DNA from: Sordaria brevicollis
Lineage: Eukaryota; Ascomycota; Sordariomycetes; Sordariales; Sordariaceae
Length of the DNA stretch: 64,000 bases
Assembly (NCBI GenBank): GCA_033439795.1
Contig: JAUTDP010000003.1
Span: forward strand, 2,728,001 to 2,792,000
Reading direction: 5' to 3'
Below are positions 38,181-52,531 of this stretch, piece after piece; the first letter of the stretch is position 1, and each line of letters opens with the position of its first letter. Below the pieces are notes generated by a model, which was not told where the DNA came from, did not search any database, and saw only the letters and a program-made list of their open reading frames with translations. Both the position numbers and the translations under genes were made by a program.

Positions 38181-39529
38181 TAATGATTTGACTCTTTTCG
38201 TGAGATTCAACTTTCCCAGACCGTTAAAAAGGCAGGATGCCAGGATTAGACGGGGATGAGCTCGAAAATTGGGGAAACGTGTCGGTGTCTTGGGTCGTGA
38301 TTGAGAACTGTTTCATGACATGGAGATGGTGGTTTGATGAATTTGTTGCCACTCTCTGTGTACATCCTTGCCGTCCACGGAAGTGACGGGAGAAGTGGCT
38401 GCTCTTGATATCACCAGTTGGGAAAATGGATGACAATGGAATACCTGGGATCATGTTTGCATCATAATAATCTAGAAATAGGGACTGCTATATAGTAGAA
38501 CGCGTGATGAGGAGATAGACTCTCCTCTCCTATTCTCTTTGGCAGGTGAACGATGATGGTTGCCCAACAACCGTGATGCCAAAACATAAAACACAGAGGC
38601 AGGGATGACCACTGCCAAGCACAACCCAGAGAATGCGAGAACCCTCTTGGGCAAAGCGGAGTCGGTGAAGCAGGTGACGCTAGGCAGTTGAGGTACACTT
38701 CTGCCTGATTGGCGAGGCCAGCTGTGCCTTATCGTGCTTATCGCGCTTATCTAGGCTTATCAAGCACTAAAAGAATGCGCAGGCCCGCCAAGTGTTGCCA
38801 GTCGGCCCCCGGTTCTTTGTGTGGCAGACCTCCCCTAACAATTTTGAGGACAGGTACGGCAAGGTTCCCGTGTCTGCTGTGGTCCCCTCATCCGTCTTCG
38901 CTGTAGCGACTACCCAGTGAAGGGAAGGACGAAAAAAAAAATATTTTCTGGGGCACTGCACTCCGTCGCAACAAGCAAGGGACGCGTTGCGCCTTCCGCC
39001 TACAATTAAAAAAGGAAGACTTTTTTTTTTCCCTGGAGGCGAGTCTGGCTCAAGAAAGGATCCGCATCCCACATCCACATCCTCTATCCACTACTGCACT
39101 GCACAGCGGAACCCACCAATCCTCCATCGACATCTCCCTTTGGTCAGGCTAGGTTCTTTCCCATACCTTACGTGACGGGTCCTTGTCCAGTGCCCCAGAA
39201 GTTTTTTCGTCAAGACTTCCGTCCAGAAAAACTTGCACCTGGCCCTTCGCAGCAGCCTTTTTCTTCCTTCCTTCACCCACCCTCCATCTCCAATTCTCCC
39301 CATCCCGCTTAACCAGTTGGACTGCTTACTTGTAACCACTTCACGTGTGTCGTTTGGTTCTTGTCTCTAGACGTCTTGTCTCTTCCGACGTCGTTTTTCC
39401 CCCAACAAACGATACCCTTACGCCCTCAAGCCTTTATTGTTTGCTCGTCGTTTCGGTCTGCAACTCTGCAACCTCAACCACAACAACAACCGATTTTCAT
39501 CCAACAACTCCTCTAAACAACCAGCAAAC
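38181..39529. other. intergenic, upstream of DBP2
   Basis: 1.35 kb. Near the gene it becomes pyrimidine-rich with CAAC repeats (about 39460-39520), typical of a highly expressed fungal 5' leader. Short A-runs and T-runs occur at 38932..38940 and 39020..39029. No gene was recognised. Confidence 0.55.
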
Positions 39530-41984
<2,455 letters not shown>

Positions 41985-42976
41985 AGCGCCACTTGAAGCG
42001 AAACAGCACATGCCGATTGGCCCTCCCGGTCCAATCCGTTGTCGCCATGCCATTCCATACGACGAATGGCCCATTTCAGCGGCAATCTCGACCTCGAACA
42101 TGATCACGGCGTTTTAGTAGAGGATACGGTCTAGAGGTTGGTTTTATTGCTTTTAGACGCACACAGGTGTCTGTTTCCACCTTGACGTCTAGGTGGTATG
42201 GGTGTGGCTTTGTTCTTTTTTTCTCATATTCCCTTATTGTCATGATTGCGGGTTGCTATTTTCACTGAGGTCAGCCGGGGTTCAAAAATTTCCTTTTTAT
42301 TTTCCGGAAAGTCAACATCAACAGGTCATGTTGCACCACACCTGCACTTGCAGATCATCAACCTGTCCAGGTCAAGATGGCCGGGTTTTTACACCCTTAC
42401 CCATATTACGTCGTGTCGTTGCTCTGGCAAGGCATTATATGACTTATGACGACGGCTTATCATTCGAGGTTTGAACAAGGGATTTCATCTCTCTTGTTTC
42501 CCTAACAGGACGGGCACGACTCGCCTCATCCTCGTTGATTTATGATGATCTTACCGCAGACTTGTGGTAGCAGTCGATAGCTACTATCCTCAGCTTTCCG
42601 TGTTGTACAGTAGGAAGAGGGTTCTATTAAGCATCATGGTCTGGATGATTTATTGGAAGGATCTGTCCAGTCTACAACGAGAGTCAGATAAACAAGCGCT
42701 TTTATGCTTGCGCCCCTGGGCGCTGCAAGACTAACGTTAGCCAGCTACATGGGACGTTTGCAGTAACTGTCAGCGAGAGGAGAGCGAGAAAAGAACTGTT
42801 TAGATCAGAGATACCCTTTAAGCTTAGATGGGAAAGAACATTTACGCTATAGAGGTCTCTGTCCTAGCTCGCTGTCGCTGTGACGTGATTGTGACTGGAT
42901 GTCTGAGGCCTACAGTTGACATTGTTGTTATAAAGTTTTGCTGTGATAATTCGAAAAAAGAAAAAAAGAAAAAAAA

Positions 42977-43007
<31 letters not shown>

Positions 43008-43599
43008 TCGGTGACCCTTATGACGTGATTGAGAATCCAAGCAGCCAGCTGCTGGACCTCTCCTTCCTCCTTTACATACCCATCCTAGTTGTACCTCAAA
43101 ATAATACAAAGATGAACATTGCGATGTCACATGTGTCTAATGAAATCTACATTATCGTTGCACATCCGCCGAGCATTTCCCATACTGTCTCCCATCCGGC
43201 ACTGCTCAAAGACTTGTAACAAAATGCTTGATACGACTTGTGTCAAATCCTAGGGCGAATGAAGGGGTCCTTTCCCTACGGATCTCGAGAGCACGACTGG
43301 CATCAGGATCCTTGTGTTTAGCTTGGAACATGAGTGACCATCGGATCATCACGTGGCTCTGGGGATTCCGTTGGGGAAGGGTTGATGGCTAGATGTTCAG
43401 TTGTGGTTGTAGTGAGGAAGGAGCGATTCGAGGCAGGCATATCACGAGCATGTCAACGGGCGGCAGGTGCGATGGACACTGTTTGACGGTACCGTAGTCA
43501 CAGATTCTGCTCTCTGGTTTCTTACTGCGGGTAATATTTTACTTCCTTCTTCTTCCTACGACTCGAGTCATGTACGGCAAACACTTAGTTTCGGAGAAT
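41985..43599. other. intergenic, convergent DBP2 and the HET-domain gene
   Basis: 1.6 kb without a recognised gene. It contains the A-rich tract at 42954..43007. Both 3' UTRs should lie here. Confidence 0.55.
42954..43007 (+). repeat. A-rich tract with interspersed G
   Basis: About 54 bases of A runs broken by single G, with one uninterrupted run of about 27 A. It could be a microsatellite or the relic of a retroposed poly(A) tail; no retroposon body was recognised upstream of it. Confidence 0.85.
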
Positions 43600-46362
43600 T
43601 CAGACAAGGGTGACTGGGCCCCAGCGATTCCTATCCACCACTCCCCGATCTCCATCTTCGAACGTGTGAAGGTTCTGGAGATGACAAGCAAAAGCTGGAC
43701 CGACGACTCTGTACTTGCCACTATCCCCCGTCTTCCGCAGTATCATCGGCTGGCCAACACCATCAATCAGGCATATCTGATCTCCCCTCTCTACTCCTCT
43801 CGGTCCTTTGCCAACAAACCCGTCGTCCGATATGAACAAACTGGCAGTTCCCGCATAAACACGGCATATGTACTCGGTAAATCTGCGCGCTTGAAACTCC
43901 CAATCGGACAACGCCAGATCAATTAGCTCATACCTAGAGGCATTATCATAGCCAGATGCTGCCAGAATCTTATGCCATCTCCCAAAATCCTCCTCGATCC
44001 ATTCTTCTGGTGATGACTGATGCAATGGTCGTAGTACCATAGACATCACAGATGGCCTGTAATCGCACCGGTACGTTTGCCGCCCACACAACTTGACCAC
44101 TTCTCGCCGCCACTCATCTACAGTGCCGAGGGAGTCACGCCATACAGACTCAATGCCGTTGATCTGCTCTCCACAACCTATAGGCCGTGAAGCGTAACTT
44201 ATTTCTCCGACGAATAGTCCTCTGACAACGATCTCGGTGTCCGAAACCCACTTGACCAAGTCCGGAGAGCCTGGCCTTGACAGATCTTCGATTCGGCTAT
44301 AAAGGGCATCTTCCCTCACCCAATGAAGCTTCTCCGATCCCCAGTTCGGCACCCAGCTTGGAGCCCCCGGCAACACCGCCCCTTTTACGTCACACAAAAG
44401 AGCAATATACGATGGTTCCCGCTTTACCAACTCGACATATAGTTCGTGGTACACCTTTCCGAGCATTTTTCCGTAGTCAGGCGGGGGAACCATCACGCCC
44501 AAACGCTCCAGGACGCCATGCGTAGCGAAGGACTTGTCGTGAGCTTCCTGGGCTTTGCGGTTTCTGAGGACTTGGGCAATGGCGACCAAACCGCTGGCAG
44601 CATCAACCTCGGGCCGCGCATCATGTGATCCTATGGTTGGATAGCCAATGGCAAGGGAGACGTAAATGATGAACGGAACAAAATTGAACACGAGAAGGAG
44701 CGCTGCAATTCCAAACATGACAAAATGGAACTTAATGGTCTTGAAATGGCCATCTCCAACGGGGTCATCGCCAAAAGGGTCATCCTCAAAAGGATCTTCA
44801 GATCTGAGAGGACTTGATCCCGCTATTGCGATGGCGCAGAAGAGTGATAGGATGAACCCGACATAAGGAGCCAGAACGACGAGCCGAAGTATGGTCCATA
44901 ACTTCCGAATGCCAAATTGACCTTCGTATTCGTCGACGGAAGAGAAATTAGGAGAGCCTGGATTCCGTGTGTTGTTGTTGCCGCCGTTCTGTTGTTCTGA
45001 ACCATTCGTATCCAACTTGGGCGCGCTGCGAAATGCTCGTCCATTCCAGCCTGTGGGACGAGAAACCGTTCTCCAAACCTGGAAAAGGCTCGCCCATCGC
45101 TGTGATATTACTGATGTTTTCCTCAGAGATGCCTGAACACAGTTTTCCCACTCGCCTTCCAACTCGCTCATATTTCTGATGTCTTTTGACATCTTTGTCC
45201 AGCCCTCGAACAGGTAGTACCGCATCGTACGCAATCCAGCGGGCCCGCCGCCGGTGCTGCTGCCCGCAAAAGATGGTTTCATCTGGTCGAGACAGTCTAG
45301 TCCTTGTTGCAGTTGCGCCCAGCTGATGGCTTCATCTCCACAGACAATGACGGGATTACTCGCCAGCACAACTTCCTGGAAGGTCCATGCTCTTTCCATC
45401 CACTCCCTATCCAGCAAACAAGCAATATCTTCCGAAGACCCCGACCCCAGCGGCAGTCCACCCTTTCCGGTGCCCCCGCATGCGCTGAATAAATACCGTG
45501 GCATTCCCAAAAGGTAGCGCCAGTACGTCCGCAAAAAGACCAGGACCATGCTCTTGGCCAGCTGAGCTTTGTAATAAACCATCGACCTCGGACTTCCTCC
45601 GGCCGCGTACATGTGCTCTTCAATCCACGGCACCCCGATAGGTTCGATCCTCAACCCAGCCGCTTGTTTGAGAGTTTGCACCGCCCTCGTGGTCCTCTCG
45701 TTGCCTTGGCCAAGCCATACCCATACGGTTCTCGCCCACGTGTACACCTCCGCCATCAGCGCGATCTGACCGGCTTTTTCCGTGTCGTCGGCCTGGTTGA
45801 TGCAGACGGCGTCTACCCAGATGGTGAGCGGGCAAGCACTACGACCCCACGAGCGCACATAGTGCCGTTTTCGAAGAGCAAGGAGCGCGTCGCGCCCGTT
45901 TTTGGTGATGGGGATGTTGCAGGATCCGTTACATCGGATGGTGTCAACGACAGGAGAAGAGTATGGGCCCCAGGTGTAGGAGAGGGCAGTGAAAGCAGGG
46001 AACTCGGAGAGGTGGACGATGCGGAGGGTACCGCTTAGAGGTGCAGCGTCTGATCCTGGGGAAGAGGGTGCTGGGTCGATGTCTAGAACGCGGATGGATT
46101 TGGCGGATGGGTTTAGGGGAAGGTAGGAATAGAGTTGTTGAGGTGTGAATTGGATCTCTTCTGGGGTTCGAGGGCCGCCATCTTGAAAGTTGCTGGAGGA
46201 GTCACTCACGTCGTCGTGGTAGGGCTCCACGTCGTCGTGAACGGTCAAGAGACTGATGCGGTCGTGGTCATGGTCGTGGTCGTGGTTGGGAGGCCTTATG
46301 GTGCCGGAAATCGGTGCTACGGTATCTTGGAGTTTGCCGAGCAGTGTTCTGATGGCTTCCAT
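43600..46362 (-). CDS. HET-domain protein with two membrane segments
   Basis: Single exon, 920 aa. The HET domain covers about residues 120-350: FTALSYTWG (124-132), IWVDAVCINQADDTEKAGQIALM (181-203), RTVWVWLG (211-218) and REWMERAWTFQEVVLASNPVIVCGDEAISW (319-348). Two hydrophobic segments follow, about 488-515 and 545-575, separated by an acidic repeat (DPFEDDPFGDDPVGD, 523-537). A His/Asp-rich stretch (HDHDHDHD) lies near residues 27-34. The C-terminal 300 residues have no domain I recognise; a glycine-lined segment near the C-terminus matches the end region common to HET proteins. Family knowledge: HET domains are TIR-like effectors of fungal non-self recognition and trigger cell death after incompatible fusion. 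No WD or NACHT partner domain is present and no partner gene is adjacent. There is no intron, and the start is the first ATG in the frame. Confidence 0.92.
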   Translation of the reverse strand: MEAIRTLLGKLQDTVAPISGTIRPPNHDHDHDHDRISLLTVHDDVEPYHDDVSDSSSNFQDGGPRTPEEIQFTPQQLYSYLPLNPSAKSIRVLDIDPAPSSPGSDAAPLSGTLRIVHLSEFPAFTALSYTWGPYSSPVVDTIRCNGSCNIPITKNGRDALLALRKRHYVRSWGRSACPLTIWVDAVCINQADDTEKAGQIALMAEVYTWARTVWVWLGQGNERTTRAVQTLKQAAGLRIEPIGVPWIEEHMYAAGGSPRSMVYYKAQLAKSMVLVFLRTYWRYLLGMPRYLFSACGGTGKGGLPLGSGSSEDIACLLDREWMERAWTFQEVVLASNPVIVCGDEAISWAQLQQGLDCLDQMKPSFAGSSTGGGPAGLRTMRYYLFEGWTKMSKDIRNMSELEGEWENCVQASLRKTSVISQRWASLFQVWRTVSRPTGWNGRAFRSAPKLDTNGSEQQNGGNNNTRNPGSPNFSSVDEYEGQFGIRKLWTILRLVVLAPYVGFILSLFCAIAIAGSSPLRSEDPFEDDPFGDDPVGDGHFKTIKFHFVMFGIAALLLVFNFVPFIIYVSLAIGYPTIGSHDARPEVDAASGLVAIAQVLRNRKAQEAHDKSFATHGVLERLGVMVPPPDYGKMLGKVYHELYVELVKREPSYIALLCDVKGAVLPGAPSWVPNWGSEKLHWVREDALYSRIEDLSRPGSPDLVKWVSDTEIVVRGLFVGEISYASRPIGCGEQINGIESVWRDSLGTVDEWRREVVKLCGRQTYRCDYRPSVMSMVLRPLHQSSPEEWIEEDFGRWHKILAASGYDNASRYELIDLALSDWEFQARRFTEYICRVYAGTASLFISDDGFVGKGPRGVERGDQICLIDGVGQPMILRKTGDSGKYRVVGPAFACHLQNLHTFEDGDRGVVDRNRWGPVTLV

Positions 46363-47013
46363 GCTGGAAAAGGTTCATTACGCTGAGATAACTTTTGAAC
46401 TATGGAATAGTAAAAAATGCTGAAGCCTCCGGTTTGCCCTCAAGGCCAAGATTGAGATGAGTGAGATCTTAGTGTGTTGATTTGTTACACTAGGAGCCAA
46501 TGTTACAGGGGCCATCATTGATGCACCGCCGCAGCTCAGCCTCCCACAAACTGGTTGGTTCAACCACATTCGAGTTGATGAACTGTCATTGCTCAAAGAC
46601 TAGTCTCATCCGAGCTTGTTTGGCATCTTATAGTTTTTGCAGAATTGACCATGAAGTGTCCCAACACGGTAAGCTAAACAGTTTCACCGATGCTGGGAGA
46701 TACCATTTGCTTGCCGGTACACTGCACTCCGGCGTGCGCTAGCAGCAATGAAGATCGAGAAAATAATATATATAAATCTCTGGGGTCTACGTACTTTGTG
46801 TCATGATATTATTTACAATTAATCTTGGTGAGCCTGTTATCTATCAGCTGGTCAGGCGTTGGCAGACAACGTAGGGTTTGTGTTCCCATGCGAACGAGGT
46901 GGCGCCGTGGCGGCCACTATAGCTGCTATTTGTCGATTTTACCTTTATGTGCTTCTTCAGGTCAGATGCCTCCCATCTATCGGACAGTCAGTGATCATCA
47001 AGTGTGAAGTCAC
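46363..47013. other. intergenic, upstream of the HET-domain gene
   Basis: 650 bp between tandem minus-strand genes: promoter of the HET gene and 3' UTR of the Cys/His-rich gene. No specific element was recognised. Confidence 0.5.
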
Positions 47014-48900
47014 TCAAAGCTTGGGAGGCTCTTCGCCTTGTTTGGGATAAGCAGGGGTTACCGGCTGCATTTCAACAGCCAGACAAACGTCAGGAGTGCC
47101 GAGCTCCGCTGCCTCCTCAGTGATAGCAACACCCTCGAGGAGCGTGATCGGCTTGAAACTCAAGGAAACCGTTGTTTCCTCGTCTTTCTCGGCGCCTGCA
47201 ATTAGTTTCGGAGGGTTTTGCCCTCTTCCAAGCTCGGACTGGGAACGATGCCGCCTAAGGCTCGAATTCGTCCGCAAGGAGCTAGTACCGAAGAATTTTA
47301 CCTCGTCCAGGTCGGCTTGAGGAAGGGGTGTAGTGCAAGCCTCAACGTATGCCTTACTCATCAAATTTGGGATATGACTAGGGTTGTACTGCTCTTCGGT
47401 CTGAATAGAAGTCTCATCTTCGTTCAGCATCTCGACATCAGCCTTGGGATTTAAGCTCCCAATGTCTTCTTGACGCTCTGACGATGGCGAAGCGGTAACC
47501 GATGAGAAGACGATATCCCTCATTATCGGATTGACTTTGAGTGAAACCGGACTGTGACATGGTTAGTTGGGATAGGCAGGTGACAGTGGGGGAGACTAGA
47601 TACAAACCTGCGCCCATTGCAGACAATGAAGTAGCTACCGAGATCAGTGAATGTCTTTGTTTCATTGCCACCATCCTCCGGTGTGCATAGGGGTGTCGGT
47701 GGAGGAGTCCACGGAGGACGAACATAAAAACTGCTTGTAAATAAACCCATCGAGTACACGGTGTCAGACCGATTGGTCGGCAACCCAGTCATAAGCTGTG
47801 AATTCCCAGGCGTCCCAAGCAAACCAGGGCAATATGGTGGTCTCGGTGTGACCTTGATCCTGTCGTCGGGGGTACCATCATGCCCAGCGGCCTCAGGGTA
47901 CCGGTCGGCCAGATCTAGAGCCTGATGGATTTGTTGGGAGGATCGAGCGCCATGCGAATGGACCTCATGACGGTTGATGGGCTGTTTTGACTTGATGTTA
48001 GACAACAAACCAATGCGTTTGGGGTTGATATACAGCATACCAAAGAAACAGGCCGGTAGCCAATGTTGCGCACAATGTCAGCCTTCACGTAGGGTCTTGA
48101 CTGCAGCTTGCTAAAGCCATAGCCAACAGCCACGGTTGGCCGAATATCGTCGTTGGCGACAGCATCGATGCTAATGTGATTCTTCTCGGTAGCGCTAGGG
48201 TGGCAGCTATGGCAAACAATGAAGGTGCACTCCGTTTCGCGACTCGGTATCCATGGCTGGTTGTCATCAGGGAACCTCTTTTTGGCATGCTCATGGCCTG
48301 AGTGGCAAGATCGTCGGCGTTCTTTGGAAATGGTGTCCTTGACCTTCAGCATGATTGAAGTTAGCAAACTGAGCATCGATTTGGCGTGCTCGTGGCAAAA
48401 GTAAGCAAAACGTACATTCTCGCGCTGGCTCAGTATCTTTCGAATCTGGGACGGAGTATAAGATGCCATCTGTTCGGGAGTAATTTCGTTTAGAAAGCTG
48501 TAATCCTCACGGCGAACATCCGGGCCATGCTTTCCAAGAGTCATCTTCTCAGCAAAAGCACAGCCGAGATCGTCAAAAGCTACAGGAATTCCGCGGGCCC
48601 TTCTGGCCATAATTATGGCATCGCGATCGACAATGCACCTGTAGAGCCAACCAAAAGGGCCCTTCCTTTTGCATTTATCACATCTGTCATGCGTAGAGTA
48701 GAAGCAAGTCATGACAGAATGTAGGCACCTGACCTTCGTCCTGCTTTTTGAAGGATGTTGAGAGTAGGTGGAAAAGTCCGATAAGGGGACGGGCAAAGGC
48801 GGAAGCGGCTTTCCCATACCGGGCTCTTCCATTGCCTCAGCGATATGTCTGGGTGTTCGAAGACGGATAGGAAGCTGTCGAGGGGGTCCGGGTCAGCCAT
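47014..48900 (-). CDS. unrecognised Cys/His-rich fungal protein, probable 5' frameshift
   Basis: Exons 48832..48041, 47981..47608 and 47551..47014 give 567 aa from the ATG at 48832. Introns are 59 and 56 nt with CTAAC branch points. An ATG at 48900 starts another frame (MADPDPLDSFLSVFEHPDI) that would run straight into the main frame if two bases of ATAT (48843..48846) were absent, so the original start is probably 48900. Numbering from 48832, the N-terminal third has C36, C43, C51 and C54 (CDKCKRKGPFGW) and C66, then CHEH (147-150), CHSGHEH (177-183) and C203, C208 and C211 (CTFIVCHSCH), which may bind zinc. The rest is polar and probably disordered, with Pro/Ser-rich parts. I recognise no family; fungal proteins of this look are usually annotated as hypothetical. 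No signal peptide or membrane segment was seen. Confidence 0.75.
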
Positions 48901-51400
48901 GATGTCGGCGGGGAAGAACAGGTGCTGGCGCGGTCGCAGCCGCAGTCGCAAGTCAATGGCAGTCCGGTGGGAGTTTTTGGTGACGGATGGCGGTAGCAAA
49001 GATCGTCATGAGCTCTCTGGCAATGCAAAAAGAAGTTTTTGGACCCCGGATCACCAGCCCGACTACAAACCGCCGCGAGATTTGCAAGACGATACCATCG
49101 GGGGCGCCGAGAGGCGAGTGTCGCGGGGGGAAGATGGCGAGCAGGCCGGAAACCGAAGTGAACCCACGAGTGGTGCCCGTGTCGAAAGCTCGCGGACCTC
49201 GGGGGCAGCAAGAACGGATGAAAGAGTTGGATGCCCACATCCTGCGTCCAACATCAAATGCAGCCAGACGGCTCGTGGTGCAGTTATCGCTTTCGGCGTC
49301 TTTCAGTGGAATGCGAAAAGTACTCTCATCAACGGCGCAGATGAGACGAGATCGAAATCCACTCATGCAGTGCAGTACTCTAACACCTGCGAAAGGCTTG
49401 CTTGAAACGAACTGTACAGTACAACTGGAAGGAGCGTTGGCTGGCCTCGTTCCCAAACCGGGCATGCAGTTCATCGCGCCTTCCTGAACCATCGCCATAT
49501 CTGTCCAGAGCCGCCGAGTTGTTCCGATCCGTCCGGTCTTGGAGGTATTGCCCTGCATGCCGCGAAAATTGGAGTCGACCAGCTCCCGCCCAGCAAACGG
49601 CACGCTTTATCTCACTTCAACCTGCACCATCCAACAGACCGGCTCTCTGCACTGAACCTCCGGCTGTTTCGCAACGACGATCGCTTCTGCACTGCCTTTC
49701 GAAACCAACGCGACGGTTCCGACTAGAAACTTTGCTCTTTGGCTGCGCGACACAACCACAACAATTCGGGGTCGCCTTCGTATGATATCCCATTCCAGGT
49801 TTTCGACGTTGATACGGCACTTGCCAGACCTCAACCCCCTTCACCATATCCCACCAATTTCGCTCTAGCTGCTAACGGCCTCGTCTCCAGATCATCTCCG
49901 GTTCCCGAAGCCAGCTGTCGATTCCAATGGCGTGGGTTCCTGTCATCGCCATGTGTCGTCGGACATTTGCTGGTCTGTCCAACGGGAAGAAAGGAACCTG
50001 ATATCTAATCTGCCAATGCGGCTCAAAATCATGTCATGCCTTCTCTTCCCCTGGCTGCCCTGCCATTTGCCGGCTTGGACTCAGGGGAACATGACACTTT
50101 CCGATCTGTGGAGAACCGAGAGCCAACAGGGACAGAAGCAGTCGATGACGGCAGCAGATCCTGGCCCCGGCGAGCCCAGCGCCCTAGCGCCGCAAAGAAG
50201 CAGCAAAGAAAGTCAAAGGCCCATCACGACCAATGAGACGTCCTCACGGCCGGCCGGCGATGGAAGGCTGCATCGTGGACCAGCACACTCGCAGAGACAG
50301 AAAGGGACACGGCGACAGGGATGTCACTTAGACGAACGCTAGCGAACACTGGGGGCGGGTCAATGATCTGTGCGGCCCCGGTCTGTTTCTCTTCTGGGCT
50401 GCGAAACGAAATGGTACCTCGGCCGATTGGGTAAACAAACCAATCACGTCGTCGTCGTACCCCGGGAGGCCTAGATTTCAGGTCCCCACAACAGAGCTGT
50501 GCAGCCGCGATGGACCTCTGAGAGCTCGAGCTCGGGCAGCTCAGCGCTCCAGTCCCTGTCTTGGAAGCCACCCGGGGGAGCCACGGGGGGTCGATATTGG
50601 GAGCGACACGGCCGCGACCTGCCAAACGCAGAGAGATCCCTCGCAAGTCGCAAGCCCTCAGCTCCTGGTCAGCTCCTGGGCCGGGGACCTGGGCGCAAGC
50701 TGGTCGCAAGCTGGGGCTGGTCAGCTCCTGTTTACCAACCTCCTCGTAAAGGCCTTCAAGACTCTCAATTTGCTATTTCCCCCTTCCCTCGAACCACCCC
50801 CCGGATCGCGCCAGTTGCCAAACCCTGACCCTCTTTCACTCTTTTTTGCTTCCGGTTCTAGCGGTCCCAATCGACAAGACTCGTGCTGTTTTGTTGTCCT
50901 CCCCACCTGTTGCTGCTCTGCGTACATCCCATCGCCGGTGAGTTTGCTGTTCTTTTTGATACTCACGGAGAAGCCCTTTTGGAACCCGAACAGAAAAATG
51001 TCCCAAACAGTCGGTGACGGACCCGGACGGCGCGGGCTAGGGGCCTAAACGGGGCGTCATTGCGGAGCATTGGCAGCTCGCATTATCCACTCCGAAGGTC
51101 CCCCAAAAGTCCCAACCTCCAGCGAAAGCCTCCAGTTTCCCCGGCCGGATGCCCCGTACACACAGACAGAAATCCGTCCCAACCGCTCCGGGCGCGACCG
51201 TCGCATCACGGCGAATTGTCCGCGCCCGCCGACTCGCACTAACATCCATCTTTCTTCTGTCATCGGTGTCTGCCTGTACCGTACCGGCGCCGCTGCTGCC
51301 ATATACCCGTGCGCCTCCGCTGACCACTGCCCTTCCTCAGCAGGCTTGACGAGTCCCAACTATTAGATGTCGATTTGACCGCCGCCACCATCCTCTCACC
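48901..51400. other. divergent upstream region of the Cys/His-rich gene and the WSC-like gene
   Basis: 2.5 kb. A 216-codon minus-strand frame (48953..49603) and a 161-codon one (50224..50709) have no domain and atypical composition; both are left uncalled. The second half is GC-rich and contains short repeats of AGCTCCTG and GCAAGCTGG near 50660..50730. Confidence 0.5.
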
Positions 51401-52531
51401 ATGTCGGTAAAAGAACACCACAGCACTGTTGGTGCCATCGCCGAGGCTGTTGCCGAAGCCGCCCACGGTGATCTGCCCGGTACCAAGGGCCACCATCCCA
51501 TTTCGGCCGTCATTGGTACCGCGATCACCGGCGGCAGGGCAAATGCTGGCACCAAGGGCTATCTGGCTGTACGTCATCCCGTCATTTCCTCCTCCATATG
51601 CGCGCCCTAGATGCGCTTATGCGACAACAACATGAAGCCGAATAGGTACAGGGGAAGGTTGTTACGAAGGGCTCATGGTATCATGGCGATGGATACTGAC
51701 CTCATCATCCATCCAGGCCTACCTCAAGCAGCTGGAGTCCAACCCTCTCCGCACCAAGATGCTCACTGCCGGTACCTTAGCAGGTAGTCAAGAGCTGCTC
51801 GCCTCCTGGCTCGCCAAGGATCGCAACAAGAATGGCAACTACTTCACGGCTCGCGTCCCCAAGATGGCCACCTACGGCGCCCTTGTTAGCGCCCCCTTGG
51901 GCCACTTCCTCATCTGGATCCTCCAGAAGATGTTCCAGAACCGCAAGAGCTTGAGAGCCAAGGTCCTCCAGATTCTTGTCAGCAACTTGATTGTACGTCA
52001 ACGGAATTCCTACGCCGTGAACTTAGCTAATTTGTTTTCTCCCACGTCTAGGTTGCCCCGATTCAGAACTCGGTATACCTTGTGGCCATGGCCATCATTG
52101 CCGGCGCCAAGACTTGGAAGCAAGTTCAGGCTACCGTCCGTGTCGGCTTCTGGAAGGTCATGAAGGTCAGCTGGCTCTCGTCGCCCCTTTGCTTGGCCTT
52201 TGCCCAGAAGTTCTTGCCTGAGGCCGCCTGGATGCCCTTCTTCAACCTAGTTTCCTTCTTCATCGGTACGTACATCAACTACGTTACCAAGAAGAAGCGC
52301 CTCGCCGCTTTGCGCAGGAAGCACTTCGGCGACGGTGCTCACGGCGATCACAGACACGATCGTGAGCGTGAGCGTGATCGTGAGCGCGAGCGTCATAGCA
52401 GCCCCCCTCATGGCCATGGCCCTTCGCATGGCGGCCGTCCCATCAACCCTACTCTCGGCAGCCATCACGGAGGCGGTCCCGTCCCGCCTCCTCAGGACTA
52501 CCCGTCTCTTGGCCAGAACCCCCATTACTAA
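51401..52531 (+). CDS. wsc: Mpv17/PMP22-family peroxisomal membrane protein, probable WSC
   Basis: Exons 51401..51568, 51717..51992 and 52052..52531 give 307 aa. Introns are 148 and 59 nt. The core has the Mpv17/PMP22 pattern: YLKQLESNPLRTKMLTAGTL at the first helix, VPKMATYGALVSAPLGHFLI, then VGFWKVMKVSWLSSPLCLAFAQKFLP and WMPFFNLVSFFIGTYINYVTKKKR, with about four membrane segments. Unusual additions are an N-terminal ~55-residue His/Ala/Gly region and a C-terminal tail with RERERDRERER and His/Pro/Gly-rich sequence. From memory, the N. crassa Woronin sorting complex protein WSC is of this family, about this length and has such a tail. Role of WSC: it assembles in the peroxisome membrane around nascent HEX-1 crystals and helps Woronin bodies bud and segregate. 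The alternative is an ordinary PMP22-like protein. Confidence 0.8.

Noticed and set aside
48953..49603. 216-codon minus-strand frame upstream of the Cys/His-rich gene
   Set aside because: Composition is unlike the neighbouring genes, no domain is present, and it overlaps the expected promoter region.
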